42,420 nt of DNA, taken from positions 1-42,420 of the forward strand of contig JAGVYS010000007.1 in assembly GCA_018303125.1 (NCBI GenBank), written 5' to 3'. The notes under the pieces are model-generated. The model did no database searches and was not told the DNA's origin. It was given only the letters and a program-made list of their open reading frames with translations. Shown here one piece after another: positions 17,062 to 25,248 of the stretch; positions within the stretch are counted from its first letter, which is position 1, and every line of letters begins with the position of its first letter. The DNA comes from Candidatus Woesearchaeota archaeon. Its GTDB lineage: Archaea; Nanobdellota; Nanobdellia; Woesearchaeales; WJIZ01. A program made the position numbers and the translations under genes.

Positions 17062-17643
17062 TTACAAAGATTTGAGGAATTTCAGGACAGGCATGATTTC
17101 CATTTTTTCCTTATATTCCTTTGAAAGAAGAATCAATTTTTCTTTCTCCAGAATTATTCCCCTTGCCATGAGAATCCTCTGCATCCTGCCATTCGAGATA
17201 TATTGCAGGAACTGCGTGATATTTTTCGGCTTTTGAGTGTGATGGCATCTCTCAAAATCAATCATGACTGGCTTTCCATTCCGTATTATTATGTGCTTGT
17301 ATGGGTTCTGCATCTCTTCTTTGCCGATACCCATCATGTCCATATCATAAAGCTGTTTTACTATTTCCGCAAGTATCCTCATTATTTCTCCCCTTTCAGC
17401 ATGCAGAATATGCTTTTCAAGAAGCTCCCCTTCCACATATTCCATTCCCAAACTTGAATTTTCAAAGAAAATAAATTTCGGGCCTATGCCTTTCTTGTTC
17501 AGCTTTGGAAGAAACTGCGCCTCAATATCTATCCTATGCGTCTCTGATTTCGGGTTTTTTTCCTTGATTACTATTTTTTCCTTATTGTATTCTGCTAAAT
17601 ACGCAATGCCTCTCTTTCCCTTTGCAAGCAGCCTTTTATCCAT
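17062..17643 (-). CDS. Predicted Ser/Thr protein kinase, COG2112-like
   Basis: Compact kinase-like fold, about 193 aa from ATG 17643. The ORF-track start 17721 would lie inside the upstream gene. A glycine-rich start (LLAKGKRGIAYLAEY), a lysine strand (KIVIKEKNP), hinge EYVEGELL, and the metal-binding VMIDFERC correspond to the small archaeal kinase family. The catalytic loop lacks canonical HxD and reads EMQNPYKHIII, which I recall as typical of COG2112 rather than damage. The substrate is unknown. ATG overlaps the TAA of the methyltransferase gene by 8 bp, so the two are coupled. Confidence 0.7.
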   Translation of the reverse strand: MDKRLLAKGKRGIAYLAEYNKEKIVIKEKNPKSETHRIDIEAQFLPKLNKKGIGPKFIFFENSSLGMEYVEGELLEKHILHAERGEIMRILAEIVKQLYDMDMMGIGKEEMQNPYKHIIIRNGKPVMIDFERCHHTQKPKNITQFLQYISNGRMQRILMARGIILEKEKLILLSKEYKEKMEIMPVLKFLKSL

Positions 17644-18223
17644 TTGCAAGCCTGTAACAAGATATATCCTCGAAAAATATGTGGATTGATTCAAGCATTT
17701 CTGCCTTGTAGCCATATTCATCCATCAATGAGCCTACCTTTTCCTTTCCTGTTGCTGATGAGAATATGAGCAATATGCATCCTGCCGAAGAAAGGTATGC
17801 CTTTGCTTCCTTAAGAAATTTGTCTATTATCTCATGCCCTTCCTTCCCGCCGTCCAATGCAAGCTCTGGCTCTTTTTCTTCAGGAAGATAAGGTGCATTG
17901 AAAATTATTGTATCGAACTTATTGCCTTTTTTTCTTGGCTGTATGCCCTTGAAAATTCCATCCACTATTATGACTTCCTTTTTCTCAAAAACAGAGAAAA
18001 GGTCAGAATGAATAAGAAGTATTTTGTCAGAATGAATGTGCCCATTGCAGTAAGTCAATGCTTCCTGGTTGATATCAACGGCAATAACGAAATCCGCTTT
18101 TTTTGAGGCTGCAAGAGCCTGTATGCCTGTTCCTGTGCCTATGTCAAGGCAAATGCCTTTTGCATACTTTTTCACGTATTTTTCAAGCAGGTAAGAATCT
18201 TCTGCTGGTTCGTAAATGCTCAT
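17636..18223 (-). CDS. HemK-type methyltransferase, Mtq2-like (release-factor glutamine methylase candidate)
   Basis: 195-aa SAM-dependent methyltransferase. It opens with YEPAEDSYLL, typical of the archaeal/eukaryotic Mtq2 group, followed by SAM motif I (CLDIGTGTGIQAL), an acidic strand end (VIAVDINQEA) and the substrate-amide motif written NAPYLP instead of the usual NPPYLP. LALDGGKEGHE is also conserved in this group. Mtq2 methylates the GGQ glutamine of aRF1/eRF1. The Pro-to-Ala change at the catalytic motif is worth noting. It is first gene of a two-gene operon with the predicted kinase. The TATA element AAATATTT lies upstream. Confidence 0.8.
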   Translation of the reverse strand: MSIYEPAEDSYLLEKYVKKYAKGICLDIGTGTGIQALAASKKADFVIAVDINQEALTYCNGHIHSDKILLIHSDLFSVFEKKEVIIVDGIFKGIQPRKKGNKFDTIIFNAPYLPEEKEPELALDGGKEGHEIIDKFLKEAKAYLSSAGCILLIFSSATGKEKVGSLMDEYGYKAEMLESIHIFFEDISCYRLANG

Positions 18224-18292
18224 TCTCTTTCCTTCACCCTAAAATATTTAAATGAGTGCTACTTCCCATTTATATAACTTATATAAATTAAA

Positions 18293-18868
18293 ATGCCATC
18301 TGTAAAAATCTCGGACAAAGTCAATGGAAGGGTTATACTTGATCCTGCACAGTTTATGCAACAGAGTATAGAAGCAGCTATTTTAATTAATACGCATAGA
18401 AAGGAATTGCCAGCAGACTCCAGTTATAACGGAAGGGTCATCATCGCTGGGATAGGTAATAATGGGGAAGCAGTTCTGGATGCCATGAAACCGTACTTAA
18501 TGGAAACTCTTAATGGTGCTGTTTATGGCTTTGTTGACACAAGTTTATCAGGATACCACCTAGTTAGTGAAGAAGTTTTCGGAGTTGATAGAACTACACA
18601 TTTACCTACTGATGTAGATAGAAGTTATGCTGTCCTTGTGGCTGCAGACACTTTTAATAGCCTAACGCTATTGGGTGCCATCAAAGAATTGTTTGCACTA
18701 GGACGCCCGAAAAGAGTCGATTTGGTCACGCTCGTTAATGATCCTGGTAGAAGAGTGATACCATTACACCCTAATCTTTCTTTCTTGGAAACCGAAATAT
18801 CTGACCAACATGGTGTTTATTTTAACGCTGCATCAAAAATAACAAGAATGTATGAAAATGAACATTAA
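18293..18868 (+). CDS. PyrR-like phosphoribosyltransferase-fold protein lacking the PRPP loop
   Basis: 191 aa. The overall pattern follows PyrR/uracil phosphoribosyltransferase proteins: N-terminal 'ILD' segment, a GIG strand (VIIAGIGNNGEAVLDAM), then a region aligning with the PRPP loop and GRP...LVDRGHRELPI. Here the loop reads AVLVAADTFNSLTLLGA in place of VILVDDVLYTGRT, so the acidic pair and TGRT are gone, while LGRPKRVDLVTLV and RRVIPLHPNL are kept. I infer a non-catalytic relative, perhaps a nucleotide or RNA sensor. A TATA box (TTATATAA) is ~25 bp upstream of ATG 18293 and there is no RBS, so it is probably leaderless. Confidence 0.55.
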   Translation: MPSVKISDKVNGRVILDPAQFMQQSIEAAILINTHRKELPADSSYNGRVIIAGIGNNGEAVLDAMKPYLMETLNGAVYGFVDTSLSGYHLVSEEVFGVDRTTHLPTDVDRSYAVLVAADTFNSLTLLGAIKELFALGRPKRVDLVTLVNDPGRRVIPLHPNLSFLETEISDQHGVYFNAASKITRMYENEH

Positions 18869-18882
18869 TAGAGATTGCTGCA

Positions 18883-19803
18883 TCAGCCCAAACGTTTCTT
18901 TGACACATAATTATAAGCATTAAATGCAGCTGTAACTCCCTCAGCAACTCCTGTTATTGCCTGCTTGAAATCAGTATTGACAACATCCCCTGCGGCATAT
19001 GCCCCTTCTACATTTGAAAAGCCATGCCTGTCTATTATTACCTCTCCCTTGCTATCAAGCGCCATGCCTATGTCCTTAGCCAAACTGGATAGGGGTATAT
19101 GGCCTATTGCAATGAATGTTGCATCAAGCGCAAGTTCCTTTGAGCCATTGTGAGCCTTGTCAAGTATCACCTTATTGACAAACCTGTCCCCTTTTATTTC
19201 AACAACATTTGTCTTGTTTATAACCTCTATCTTGCTGTTGGCCTCTATCCTTCTTAAGTTGACAGGCTCAGGATGTATCTTGTCGCCCCTGTAAATCATG
19301 TAAACCTTGCTAGCGTATTCGGCAAGCACAAGGGCATCCTTGGCAGCAGAATCAGAGCCGCCTATTATGGCAACAACCTTGTTCTTGTAGAATGCGCCAT
19401 CGCATAACGCGCAGTAATGGACTCCCTTGTTTGCAAATTCCTTTTCGCCCGGAACATTAAGCTTCTTCCATTCGGTTCCTGTTGCAAGTATTATAGATGT
19501 TGCAAAGTACTTTGATTCCCTTGTTGTGACTATGAAACCGTCTTTTGCCTTCTCAACTTTGTCAACCTTAATCTCCTTCATATCGACTTTGTAATCAAGG
19601 GCATGCTCCCTTAGCTTCTCAGCAAGCTCTGTGCCGGTAATCATCTTGAAGCCTGGATAATTTGCAACCTCATTAGTTGTCATTATCACTCCTCCCATTA
19701 CATCGCCCAATAGAAGGGTCTTCATCTCGAACCTTCCAGCATACATTGCAGCGCCGAAGCCAGTTACGCCGCCGCCTATTATCACCAAGTCGTATTTTTC
19801 CAT
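18883..19803 (-). CDS. trxB: Thioredoxin reductase (NADPH, FAD)
   Basis: 306-aa flavoprotein with the TrxB layout: N-terminal FAD motif IIGGGVTGFGAAMYAGR, active-site cysteines in YCALCDGAFY, NADPH-binding VVAIIGGSDSAAKDALVLA, and the C-terminal FAD motif AYAAGDVVNTDFKQAITGVAEG. It reduces thioredoxin or related disulfide carriers in the cytosol. CALC replaces the commoner CATC, as in several archaeal enzymes. The minus-strand TATA box sits inside an inverted repeat (19814-19835) about 27 bp before ATG 19803; no RBS, so probably leaderless. Confidence 0.93.
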   Translation of the reverse strand: MEKYDLVIIGGGVTGFGAAMYAGRFEMKTLLLGDVMGGVIMTTNEVANYPGFKMITGTELAEKLREHALDYKVDMKEIKVDKVEKAKDGFIVTTRESKYFATSIILATGTEWKKLNVPGEKEFANKGVHYCALCDGAFYKNKVVAIIGGSDSAAKDALVLAEYASKVYMIYRGDKIHPEPVNLRRIEANSKIEVINKTNVVEIKGDRFVNKVILDKAHNGSKELALDATFIAIGHIPLSSLAKDIGMALDSKGEVIIDRHGFSNVEGAYAAGDVVNTDFKQAITGVAEGVTAAFNAYNYVSKKRLG

Positions 19804-19813
19804 GCTTCGCGTG

Positions 19814-19835
19814 ACTTTATAGCGACTTATAAAGT
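19814..19835 (-). promoter_or_regulatory. Inverted repeat over the trxB TATA box
   Basis: ACTTTATA at 19814-19821 pairs with TATAAAGT ending at 19835, separated by 6 bp. The right arm coincides with the expected trxB TATA position (~27 bp upstream of ATG 19803). A dimeric repressor bound here would block TBP. This would suit redox control, but no regulator is identified. Confidence 0.45.
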
Positions 19836-19866
19836 TTTTGATGAGGCATTTTGAAGAAAATATTGA

Positions 19867-20595
19867 CTATAACATGTCAAGGATGACTTTTGCAATCATT
19901 AAAAATGCTATTGCAACCATTGCTTTCCTGATGAATCGGCTGCCGTGCTTCACGGCAAGATGCGAGCCCATCCATGCGCCTATGAAGCTTCCGAGGAACA
20001 TTGAAACAATCAGCAAGACAGAAACTGTTGAGCTTAACACAAGGATTGTTGATGAAATCAGTATTTCCGGAATGGCTGCAACTATATCTGTGCTCCTTGC
20101 CACCAGATAATCCTTGCCAAAGAAATAAACCAGTACAAGAACAGCAAATGTTGCGCCTGCCATGGCAAGAGCGCCACTCCATATGCCAACAACAAGCATA
20201 AGCAATAACCCGATAACTTTTGCTTTTTTGTGCTTTACTGGCCTTGCCTTCCCGAGCAGGAAAAAAATGCCGACAAAAACTCCAGCAAGAACAACGAATC
20301 TAAGTATAGTGTCAGGAAGATTCACAACCGTTATTGTGCCGACAAATGAGCCAATGACCAAGGGTGCCATTATCATAAATGCAAGATTCCAGTCAATACT
20401 TTTTGATTTCAAATAACCATTTAATGCACCCGTAACTGTTCCTGCATCTGATACCCTGTTCAGGGCAAGGGCATTTACAGGAGGGATGCCGAAAGCAAGC
20501 ATTGTCGGCACAGCAAAAACTCCTGCTCCACCTGAAATGGCATTTATAAGCCCCATTAACAGTCCAAGAAAAAATATCAGGATTATTTCTACCAT
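19867..20595 (-). CDS. TauE/SafE-family membrane transporter
   Basis: 242-residue protein with about seven or eight membrane helices and the family hallmarks GLLMGLINAISGGAGVFAVP near the N-terminus and GVFVGIFFLLGKARP mid-protein. The family exports or takes up sulfite, sulfonates or organic anions; the substrate here cannot be told. A short basic linker (RPVKHKKAK) separates the two helical halves. Followed on the same strand by trxB 64 bp downstream, with trxB having its own promoter. The left end of the IS481-type element lies 56 bp upstream of its start. Confidence 0.85.
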   Translation of the reverse strand: MVEIILIFFLGLLMGLINAISGGAGVFAVPTMLAFGIPPVNALALNRVSDAGTVTGALNGYLKSKSIDWNLAFMIMAPLVIGSFVGTITVVNLPDTILRFVVLAGVFVGIFFLLGKARPVKHKKAKVIGLLLMLVVGIWSGALAMAGATFAVLVLVYFFGKDYLVARSTDIVAAIPEILISSTILVLSSTVSVLLIVSMFLGSFIGAWMGSHLAVKHGSRFIRKAMVAIAFLMIAKVILDML

Positions 20596-20650
20596 TCAAC
20601 TGTATTTCCAAATTGGATTTATTTAACTTTTGATGCCTAGTACACTTGTA

Positions 20651-20850
20651 TAGTACCGAAATCACGTAACCTTCCTATGGAAATTTCTTTATATAAATCG
20701 TTTCGCAAATCTTAAAAGCGAAATTTTTTCATAGACCTCTTTTTTGAAGTAGGCTAAATGTTACCTAATAACGATGCATGTAGGTACCACATCGTCGTTA
20801 AAACCTATAGTACCGATATTACGTAACCCGTTCCGAAATCATGTAACATT
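20651..20850 (+). repeat. Three tandem copies of the IS481 left end
   Basis: Copies: TAGTACCGAAATCACGTAAC (20651-20670), TAGTACCGATATTACGTAAC (20808-20827) and CCGAAATCATGTAACATT (20833-20850). Between the first and second is 137 bp with no gene. It contains a hairpin TTTCGC...GCGAAA followed by a T-run (about 20699-20730), which looks like a terminator, and an AACGATG...CATCG inverted repeat near 20770-20795. The outer copy may be the scar of an earlier insertion. Confidence 0.6.
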
Positions 20851-20860
20851 TTCTAGTTTT

Positions 20861-21729
20861 TTACAAACGTTTTTCGTATGCTTCATTAGGAGTCATGTAA
20901 TCTAGTGCCTCACTCGGTCTCTCATTATTATAGTATTCAAAAAATTCATCCAATGTATTAAATCGGTCATCAAATTCTGTATCCAGAATGTGAAAGAACT
21001 TCTCACATTTTCCATTGGTCTGTGGATGTCTCACTTTTGAAGGAACAAGTATTATGCCCAACTCCTTTAAAACTTCTTGAAATTCATGATCAGCCTCTCC
21101 ATCCTTATCTGTTTTTACTGATACATACTGTGTTCCATGATCAGTATTCAGAATAAAGGGAGTTACTAAATTGTCACCTACAGACTTGTAAAGGCCCAAT
21201 AGTGCATTTCTAGTAGTCTGCTCGCCGAGACAATGACCCATCACTTTTCTTGTGCAATCATCAATATAAATCTGGATCGTTTGGCCATTTAATTTCGAAG
21301 CCTTAATGACATGGCCATTGGTATGCCGCATATAGTTAGGTAGTGGCCATTCGTAGCGTTTGTATTTTCTTGGCTTTCTTTTCTTAAGATTGGGTTTTTG
21401 AAAGCCTTCTTTTATGAGAACCTGACTCACTTTCCTAAGAGAAACGCCAAATCCTTTTTTTGTTAGAATATTATGAAGATTTCTCCCTCCACATCTATAT
21501 TTTCTGTAAGTCTGTACTACAAGATCATAGAATTTGGGATTTAATGGCTCAAAGAGTCTGCCAGAGATATGATCTTTAAGACCTTCTTTGCCTTCGTTTT
21601 CATATTTTTTCCGTATTTCCCAAACAGTTTTTCGGGTTACTTTCTGAGCCAATGCAATGCTCTTTATTTGAGCTCCCTTCTTTATCTGTTTAACAATCCA
21701 CTCACGTTTTTTTTATTAAGTTTATACAT
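20861..21729 (-). pseudogene. IS481-family transposase (DDE integrase fold), frameshifted in an A-run
   Basis: The ORF track begins at TTG 21652, but the helix-turn-helix start lies upstream. ATG 21729 gives MYKLNKK, then an 8-A run, after which the next frame continues REWIVKQIKKGAQIKSIAL into the annotated ORF. Nine As would make one reading frame of about 290 aa. The rve catalytic domain follows, with the aspartates in QIYIDDCTRKVMG and LNTDHGTQYV, and the Glu in NGKCEKFFHILDTEF. The C-terminus YYNNERPSEALDYMTPNEAY is typical. It may be a disabled copy, an assembly error, or slippage on the A-run. Confidence 0.8.
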
Positions 21730-21857
21730 ATTGATTCACCGTAGAAAAGATATCTTACTTTATTTATAAACTAAAAGAAATGTTACGTAATTATGATACT
21801 AATCAAGGCATTATTTTTCTAGAAAGTATTATATATATGGCTTGCATGATTTAACCT

Positions 21858-22097
21858 ATGAAGGATACACTTCTTTCAAGGAGCGTACTTTTTGCGCCTT
21901 TGCTAATAGCTTTTTTATGGATGGGGCTACTTGTCCTTAATGCAGGCTCTCCTGATGCTTCGCAAAAGCTATCTCCAACGAAACTTGATTACATTGTGAA
22001 TGTCTTATTTGTTTTCATAATAGTTTATTCTGGAGTTCTTGCAGTTGTATTTTACAATATGAAGCATAAAAGAATTCATAAGATTATACATAAGTAG
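21858..22097 (+). CDS. Small two-helix membrane protein, 79 aa
   Basis: Two clear membrane helices (LLIAFLWMGLLVLNAG and VNVLFVFIIVYSGVLAVVFY) joined by a short polar loop, ending in a basic tail (KHKRIHKIIHK), which puts the C-terminus in the cytoplasm. No family recognised. A TATA box (TATTATATATA) centred about 25 bp before ATG 21858 indicates a leaderless transcript. Its last ~14 bp overlap the end of a convergent small gene. Confidence 0.6.
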   Translation: MKDTLLSRSVLFAPLLIAFLWMGLLVLNAGSPDASQKLSPTKLDYIVNVLFVFIIVYSGVLAVVFYNMKHKRIHKIIHK

Positions 22098-22257
22098 ATT
22101 TTAATGAGCCATAATCCTTCTTTGAATAGCTTTCTGAATAATACTCTTTGGCAGCCTTATAGTCCATTGCTCCAAAGTGCGATGTGCAGAATACGCATGC
22201 AAGGGCAAGCACTGCAATGCCTGAATAGCCTGACGATATCCTTGATATAAGCGACAT
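22084..22257 (-). CDS. Small membrane protein, 57 aa
   Basis: Below the ORF-track limit. ATG 22257 to TAA 22084 encodes one N-terminal hydrophobic helix (GIAVLALACVFCTSHFG) and a polar Tyr/Ser/Lys-rich tail (KAAKEYYSESYSKKDYG). A TATA element (AATATATAAGC on the plus strand) sits about 27 bp upstream, giving a leaderless message like its neighbours. The track's 70-aa ORF 22101-22313 overlaps in another frame and looks like a shadow. Function unknown. Confidence 0.5.
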   Translation of the reverse strand: MSLISRISSGYSGIAVLALACVFCTSHFGAMDYKAAKEYYSESYSKKDYGSLKSTYV

Positions 22258-22332
22258 AAACTTGTTGTTGCTTCAGAATATATAAGCTTTTTCTGCGCTG
22301 GATTTTTAAGCACATTATGATTTCAGAGCAGC

Positions 22333-24399
22333 ATGTGCGGAATACTTGGCATATTCAATGCAAGCGGAAATGTGAAGGAAGCGCTGCTATCAATGGCAGA
22401 AAGGGGAAGGGATGGTTGCGGAATCTGCGACAGCAGCAACTGTCATTACTCTCCTGACATAGCTGGCTTGCCAGCTATAACTACAAACTGCATGGCACAT
22501 CTCCTGCATTCTGTTGTTGGCTGTGTCAACCAGCCACTGAAGAAAAAAGGGATTTTTATAGCCAATTGCGAGATATACAACTGGAATATCCTTGACAAAA
22601 AGTATTCTTTCAATTCCAGGAATGATGCTGAGCTATTAATGGATTTGCTGGAGAAAAAAGGCATCTCTGAGGAAGTACTTGATGAGCTTGATGGAGTTTA
22701 TGCTGTAGCATATCTTGGTGAAGGAAAAGTGCATATAATGAGGGATATACTGGGAGTTAAGCCATTATGGTATTCCATAGAGGAGGGATTTTGCTTTGCA
22801 TCCGAAAGGAAGGCGCTTGTTAAGCTTGGACTGAAAAAAATAGAGGAGCTTAATCCGAGAATTATCATGTCATATGATACAAAATCAGGAGAAGCAATGC
22901 AGACAAGGAGACAGTTTCTTGCCAGTTCTAACTTAGATAGCAATTATGCTGCTGTCACAGAGAAGCTTCTTCTTGAGGCAGTAAGTAAGCGGATTCCTGA
23001 TGGAAAATTCGGCATACTTTTCTCAGGTGGCATAGACTCAACATTTATAGCTAAGATATGCAAGGATTCAGGAAGGGAATTCGTATGCTATGCAGCAGGA
23101 ATTAAAGGAGAGAGGGAATCTTTTGACATCATTCAGGCAAAGGATGCTGCCTCGAGGCTCGGCTTTAAGCTAAAGACAATTGAGATTTCAAAGGAAGATG
23201 TTGAGCAATATCTGGCAAAGATAGTTCCATTGATAGAGGACAGCAACGTGGTCAAGGTGGGAGTAGGCATTACAATGTTCGCAGCATGCGAGCTCGCAAG
23301 AAAGGACGGCATAAAAGTCATATTCTCTGGATTAGGCTCTGAGGAATTATTTGCAGGATACGAGAGGCATAAGAATGCTCTTGATGTGAATGTAGAATGC
23401 CTCTCCGGGCTGCTGAAAATTTATGAGAGGGACTTGTATAGAGATGATGTGATAACAATGCACAACAATCTTGAGCTCAGGCTTCCTTTCCTTGACAAGG
23501 CTCTTGCAAGGTATGCATTAGGAATACCTGCAGAAATGAAGATATTGACAGAGAGGAACAAGGCCATACTAAGAGATGTGGCAAAGAAAATCGGCATTCC
23601 AGTTGACATAGCTGAAAGGAAGAAAAAGGCAGCGCAGTACGGCTCAGGCTTTGACAGGGCAATAGGGAAACTGGCAAGAAATGAGAAGATGTCCAAATCA
23701 GCTTATCTTGAAAGGTTTTACAGAAAGCCAAATGTTAAGCTTGCTGCCTTATGGAGCACAGGAAAAGACAGCGCATATGCAGCATGGCTGATGAAGAAGC
23801 AAAATTATGAAATATCCTGCTTAATCTGCCTAAAGAGCGCAAACAAGGATTCCTATATGTTCCATACACCCAATGTCGGAATAGCAAATCTGCATGCAGA
23901 GTCAATGAAGGTGCCGCTGATAATGAAGGAGACAGCAGGCACAAAAGAAGAAGAGCTCGATGACTTAAGAGATGCCCTTGCCGAGGCAAAGGAAAGATAC
24001 GGCATACAGGGAGTTGTAAGCGGGGCAATATTCTCTAATTACCAAAGAGAGAGAATAGAAAGAGTATGTGACAGGCTCAGCTTAAAGATATTCTCTCCTT
24101 TATGGCACAAGGACCAGGAAGCTGTTCTGGGTGAAATTTCAAGCAATGGCTTTGAAGCAATAATAGTGTCAATTGCTGCTGAAGGCTTAACTAAAGAATG
24201 GCTGGGAAAGAGAATTGATTTTGATTTGATACGCAAGTTGAAATCACTCAAAGGAATAAACATAAGCGGCGAAGGCGGAGAGTATGATTCTTTAGTTATA
24301 AATTGCCCACTTTTCACAAAGCCGCTTAAGGTTCTTGGCTCAAAAATAGAAGAGGACACAAAAAATTCAGCAAGGCTGCATGTGGAATGCTTGCTATAG
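22333..24399 (+). CDS. Asparagine synthase-Dph6 (diphthine-ammonia ligase) fusion protein
   Basis: 688 aa. Residues 1-~190 are a class II glutamine amidotransferase with Cys2 (MCGILGIF), shorter than usual. Residues ~215-460 are the AsnB synthetase domain with PP-loop LFSGGIDSTFIAKI. From ~468 a second ATP-pyrophosphatase domain begins with ALWSTGKDSAYAAWLM and ends with the Dph6/DUF71 hallmark GEGGEYDSLVINCPLF. Dph6 amidates diphthine on EF2 using ammonia; AsnB makes asparagine with glutamine-derived ammonia. The fusion suggests the amidotransferase feeds ammonia to one or both ligases. A TATA-like ATTTTTAAG ~27 bp upstream supports the start. The reading frame is intact across the joint. 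Confidence 0.85.
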   Translation: MCGILGIFNASGNVKEALLSMAERGRDGCGICDSSNCHYSPDIAGLPAITTNCMAHLLHSVVGCVNQPLKKKGIFIANCEIYNWNILDKKYSFNSRNDAELLMDLLEKKGISEEVLDELDGVYAVAYLGEGKVHIMRDILGVKPLWYSIEEGFCFASERKALVKLGLKKIEELNPRIIMSYDTKSGEAMQTRRQFLASSNLDSNYAAVTEKLLLEAVSKRIPDGKFGILFSGGIDSTFIAKICKDSGREFVCYAAGIKGERESFDIIQAKDAASRLGFKLKTIEISKEDVEQYLAKIVPLIEDSNVVKVGVGITMFAACELARKDGIKVIFSGLGSEELFAGYERHKNALDVNVECLSGLLKIYERDLYRDDVITMHNNLELRLPFLDKALARYALGIPAEMKILTERNKAILRDVAKKIGIPVDIAERKKKAAQYGSGFDRAIGKLARNEKMSKSAYLERFYRKPNVKLAALWSTGKDSAYAAWLMKKQNYEISCLICLKSANKDSYMFHTPNVGIANLHAESMKVPLIMKETAGTKEEELDDLRDALAEAKERYGIQGVVSGAIFSNYQRERIERVCDRLSLKIFSPLWHKDQEAVLGEISSNGFEAIIVSIAAEGLTKEWLGKRIDFDLIRKLKSLKGINISGEGGEYDSLVINCPLFTKPLKVLGSKIEEDTKNSARLHVECLL

Positions 24400-25248
24400 G
24401 AAACTTTGCCTTATAATCTCCTTGTAAATATCAACATTTTCCAGCACAAAGGATTCTACCCATGCGGCAAGGAACAAAATTACCAGGGTAAATACAAGTG
24501 AGATTGCGGTATTTGTCAGGATACTGTTGAATTTCTTTGAGAATGGGCTTTCCCTCATCAAAGCTTTCGATATCACACCTGCTGTTGTCGCAGAGCAAAT
24601 GTAGGCAAATGCCTCAAGAAGCATATGGGGAGTTACGATGGACAGTATAAGCAGGAAATAGGCAAATGGGTCATTGTTGACATTCAATGCAGCTGTCTTT
24701 GCTAATGTGCCAAAAATCGTACCCCAGACAGAAGCGTTCCATATAATAAGGAAAAGGCCGCCATCACCTATCAGGAAAGATGTCATGAATATTACGGTCA
24801 GGACAACAAAATTATGTGTAAGCAGGTTTGTAAATAATGGTGAAAAGAATCCTGCCTTTCCTGTTGTATCACCATAAAGGACATTTACCTGATTCTCGAA
24901 TATATGGTTTGTTGCAAGCGTCGGAAGCATGATAGAGAAAATGGAAAATGTTAGGAGAATCCCAATGAACAAGAGGATATAGACAATGAATATGTTCCTG
25001 TGGTCTTTCATGAAAACAAGAATGTTAAATTCCTTTTTTTTCGATTCAATCTTTTCCTCACTTGTCATGAGGCTGCTTATTGTCGGATAAGCTATGAGCG
25101 AGATTATTGCCACTGCAACTATTGCAGGGTCCTCTGGGAAAAGAAGCACAGCAATGCCTATGCCTATTATTCCATAACCTATGCCTAAAAGCAGGGCATA
25201 CAGAGGATTCCTTTCCACAAGCCTTAGGTTGTATATGTGCTCAAGCAT
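24394..25248 (-). CDS. SpoIIM/DUF95-type multi-pass membrane protein
   Basis: About 284 aa from ATG 25248; the track start 25275 lies inside the upstream gene. There are about six membrane helices. The C-terminal half has the stage II sporulation protein M pattern (LTHNFVVLTVIFMTSFLIGDGGLFLIIWNASVWG, outlined only) with the conserved N and G residues and a following PHMLLEAFAYI, where the P-H-...-E is a hallmark. Archaeal homologues have unknown roles, possibly in membrane remodelling. ATG overlaps the TGA of the upstream gene by 8 bp, so they form one operon. Confidence 0.7.
   Translation of the reverse strand: MLEHIYNLRLVERNPLYALLLGIGYGIIGIGIAVLLFPEDPAIVAVAIISLIAYPTISSLMTSEEKIESKKKEFNILVFMKDHRNIFIVYILLFIGILLTFSIFSIMLPTLATNHIFENQVNVLYGDTTGKAGFFSPLFTNLLTHNFVVLTVIFMTSFLIGDGGLFLIIWNASVWGTIFGTLAKTAALNVNNDPFAYFLLILSIVTPHMLLEAFAYICSATTAGVISKALMRESPFSKKFNSILTNTAISLVFTLVILFLAAWVESFVLENVDIYKEIIRQSFL

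Larger units (their letters stand above)
20651..21801 (-). mobile_element. IS481-type insertion sequence
   Basis: Bounded by inverted ends: TAGTACCGAAATCACGTAAC on the left (20651) and TAGTATCATAATTACGTAAC on the right (read inward from 21801). Further left-end copies lie at 20808 and 20833. The outer pair gives 1151 bp; the innermost left copy gives 969 bp. No clear target duplication is visible for any choice. The transposase gene occupies the right-hand ~870 bp. The element separates the tauE-like gene from a small membrane protein gene. Confidence 0.75.

Noticed and set aside
17062-17721. Longer kinase start at 17721 and longer SpoIIM start at 25275
   Set aside because: Both extensions lie inside the upstream gene in the other frame and lack similarity; overlapping ATGs give the normal N-termini.
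22101-22313. 70-aa minus-strand ORF
   Set aside because: It overlaps the better 57-aa gene in another frame, has irregular composition and no well-placed promoter.
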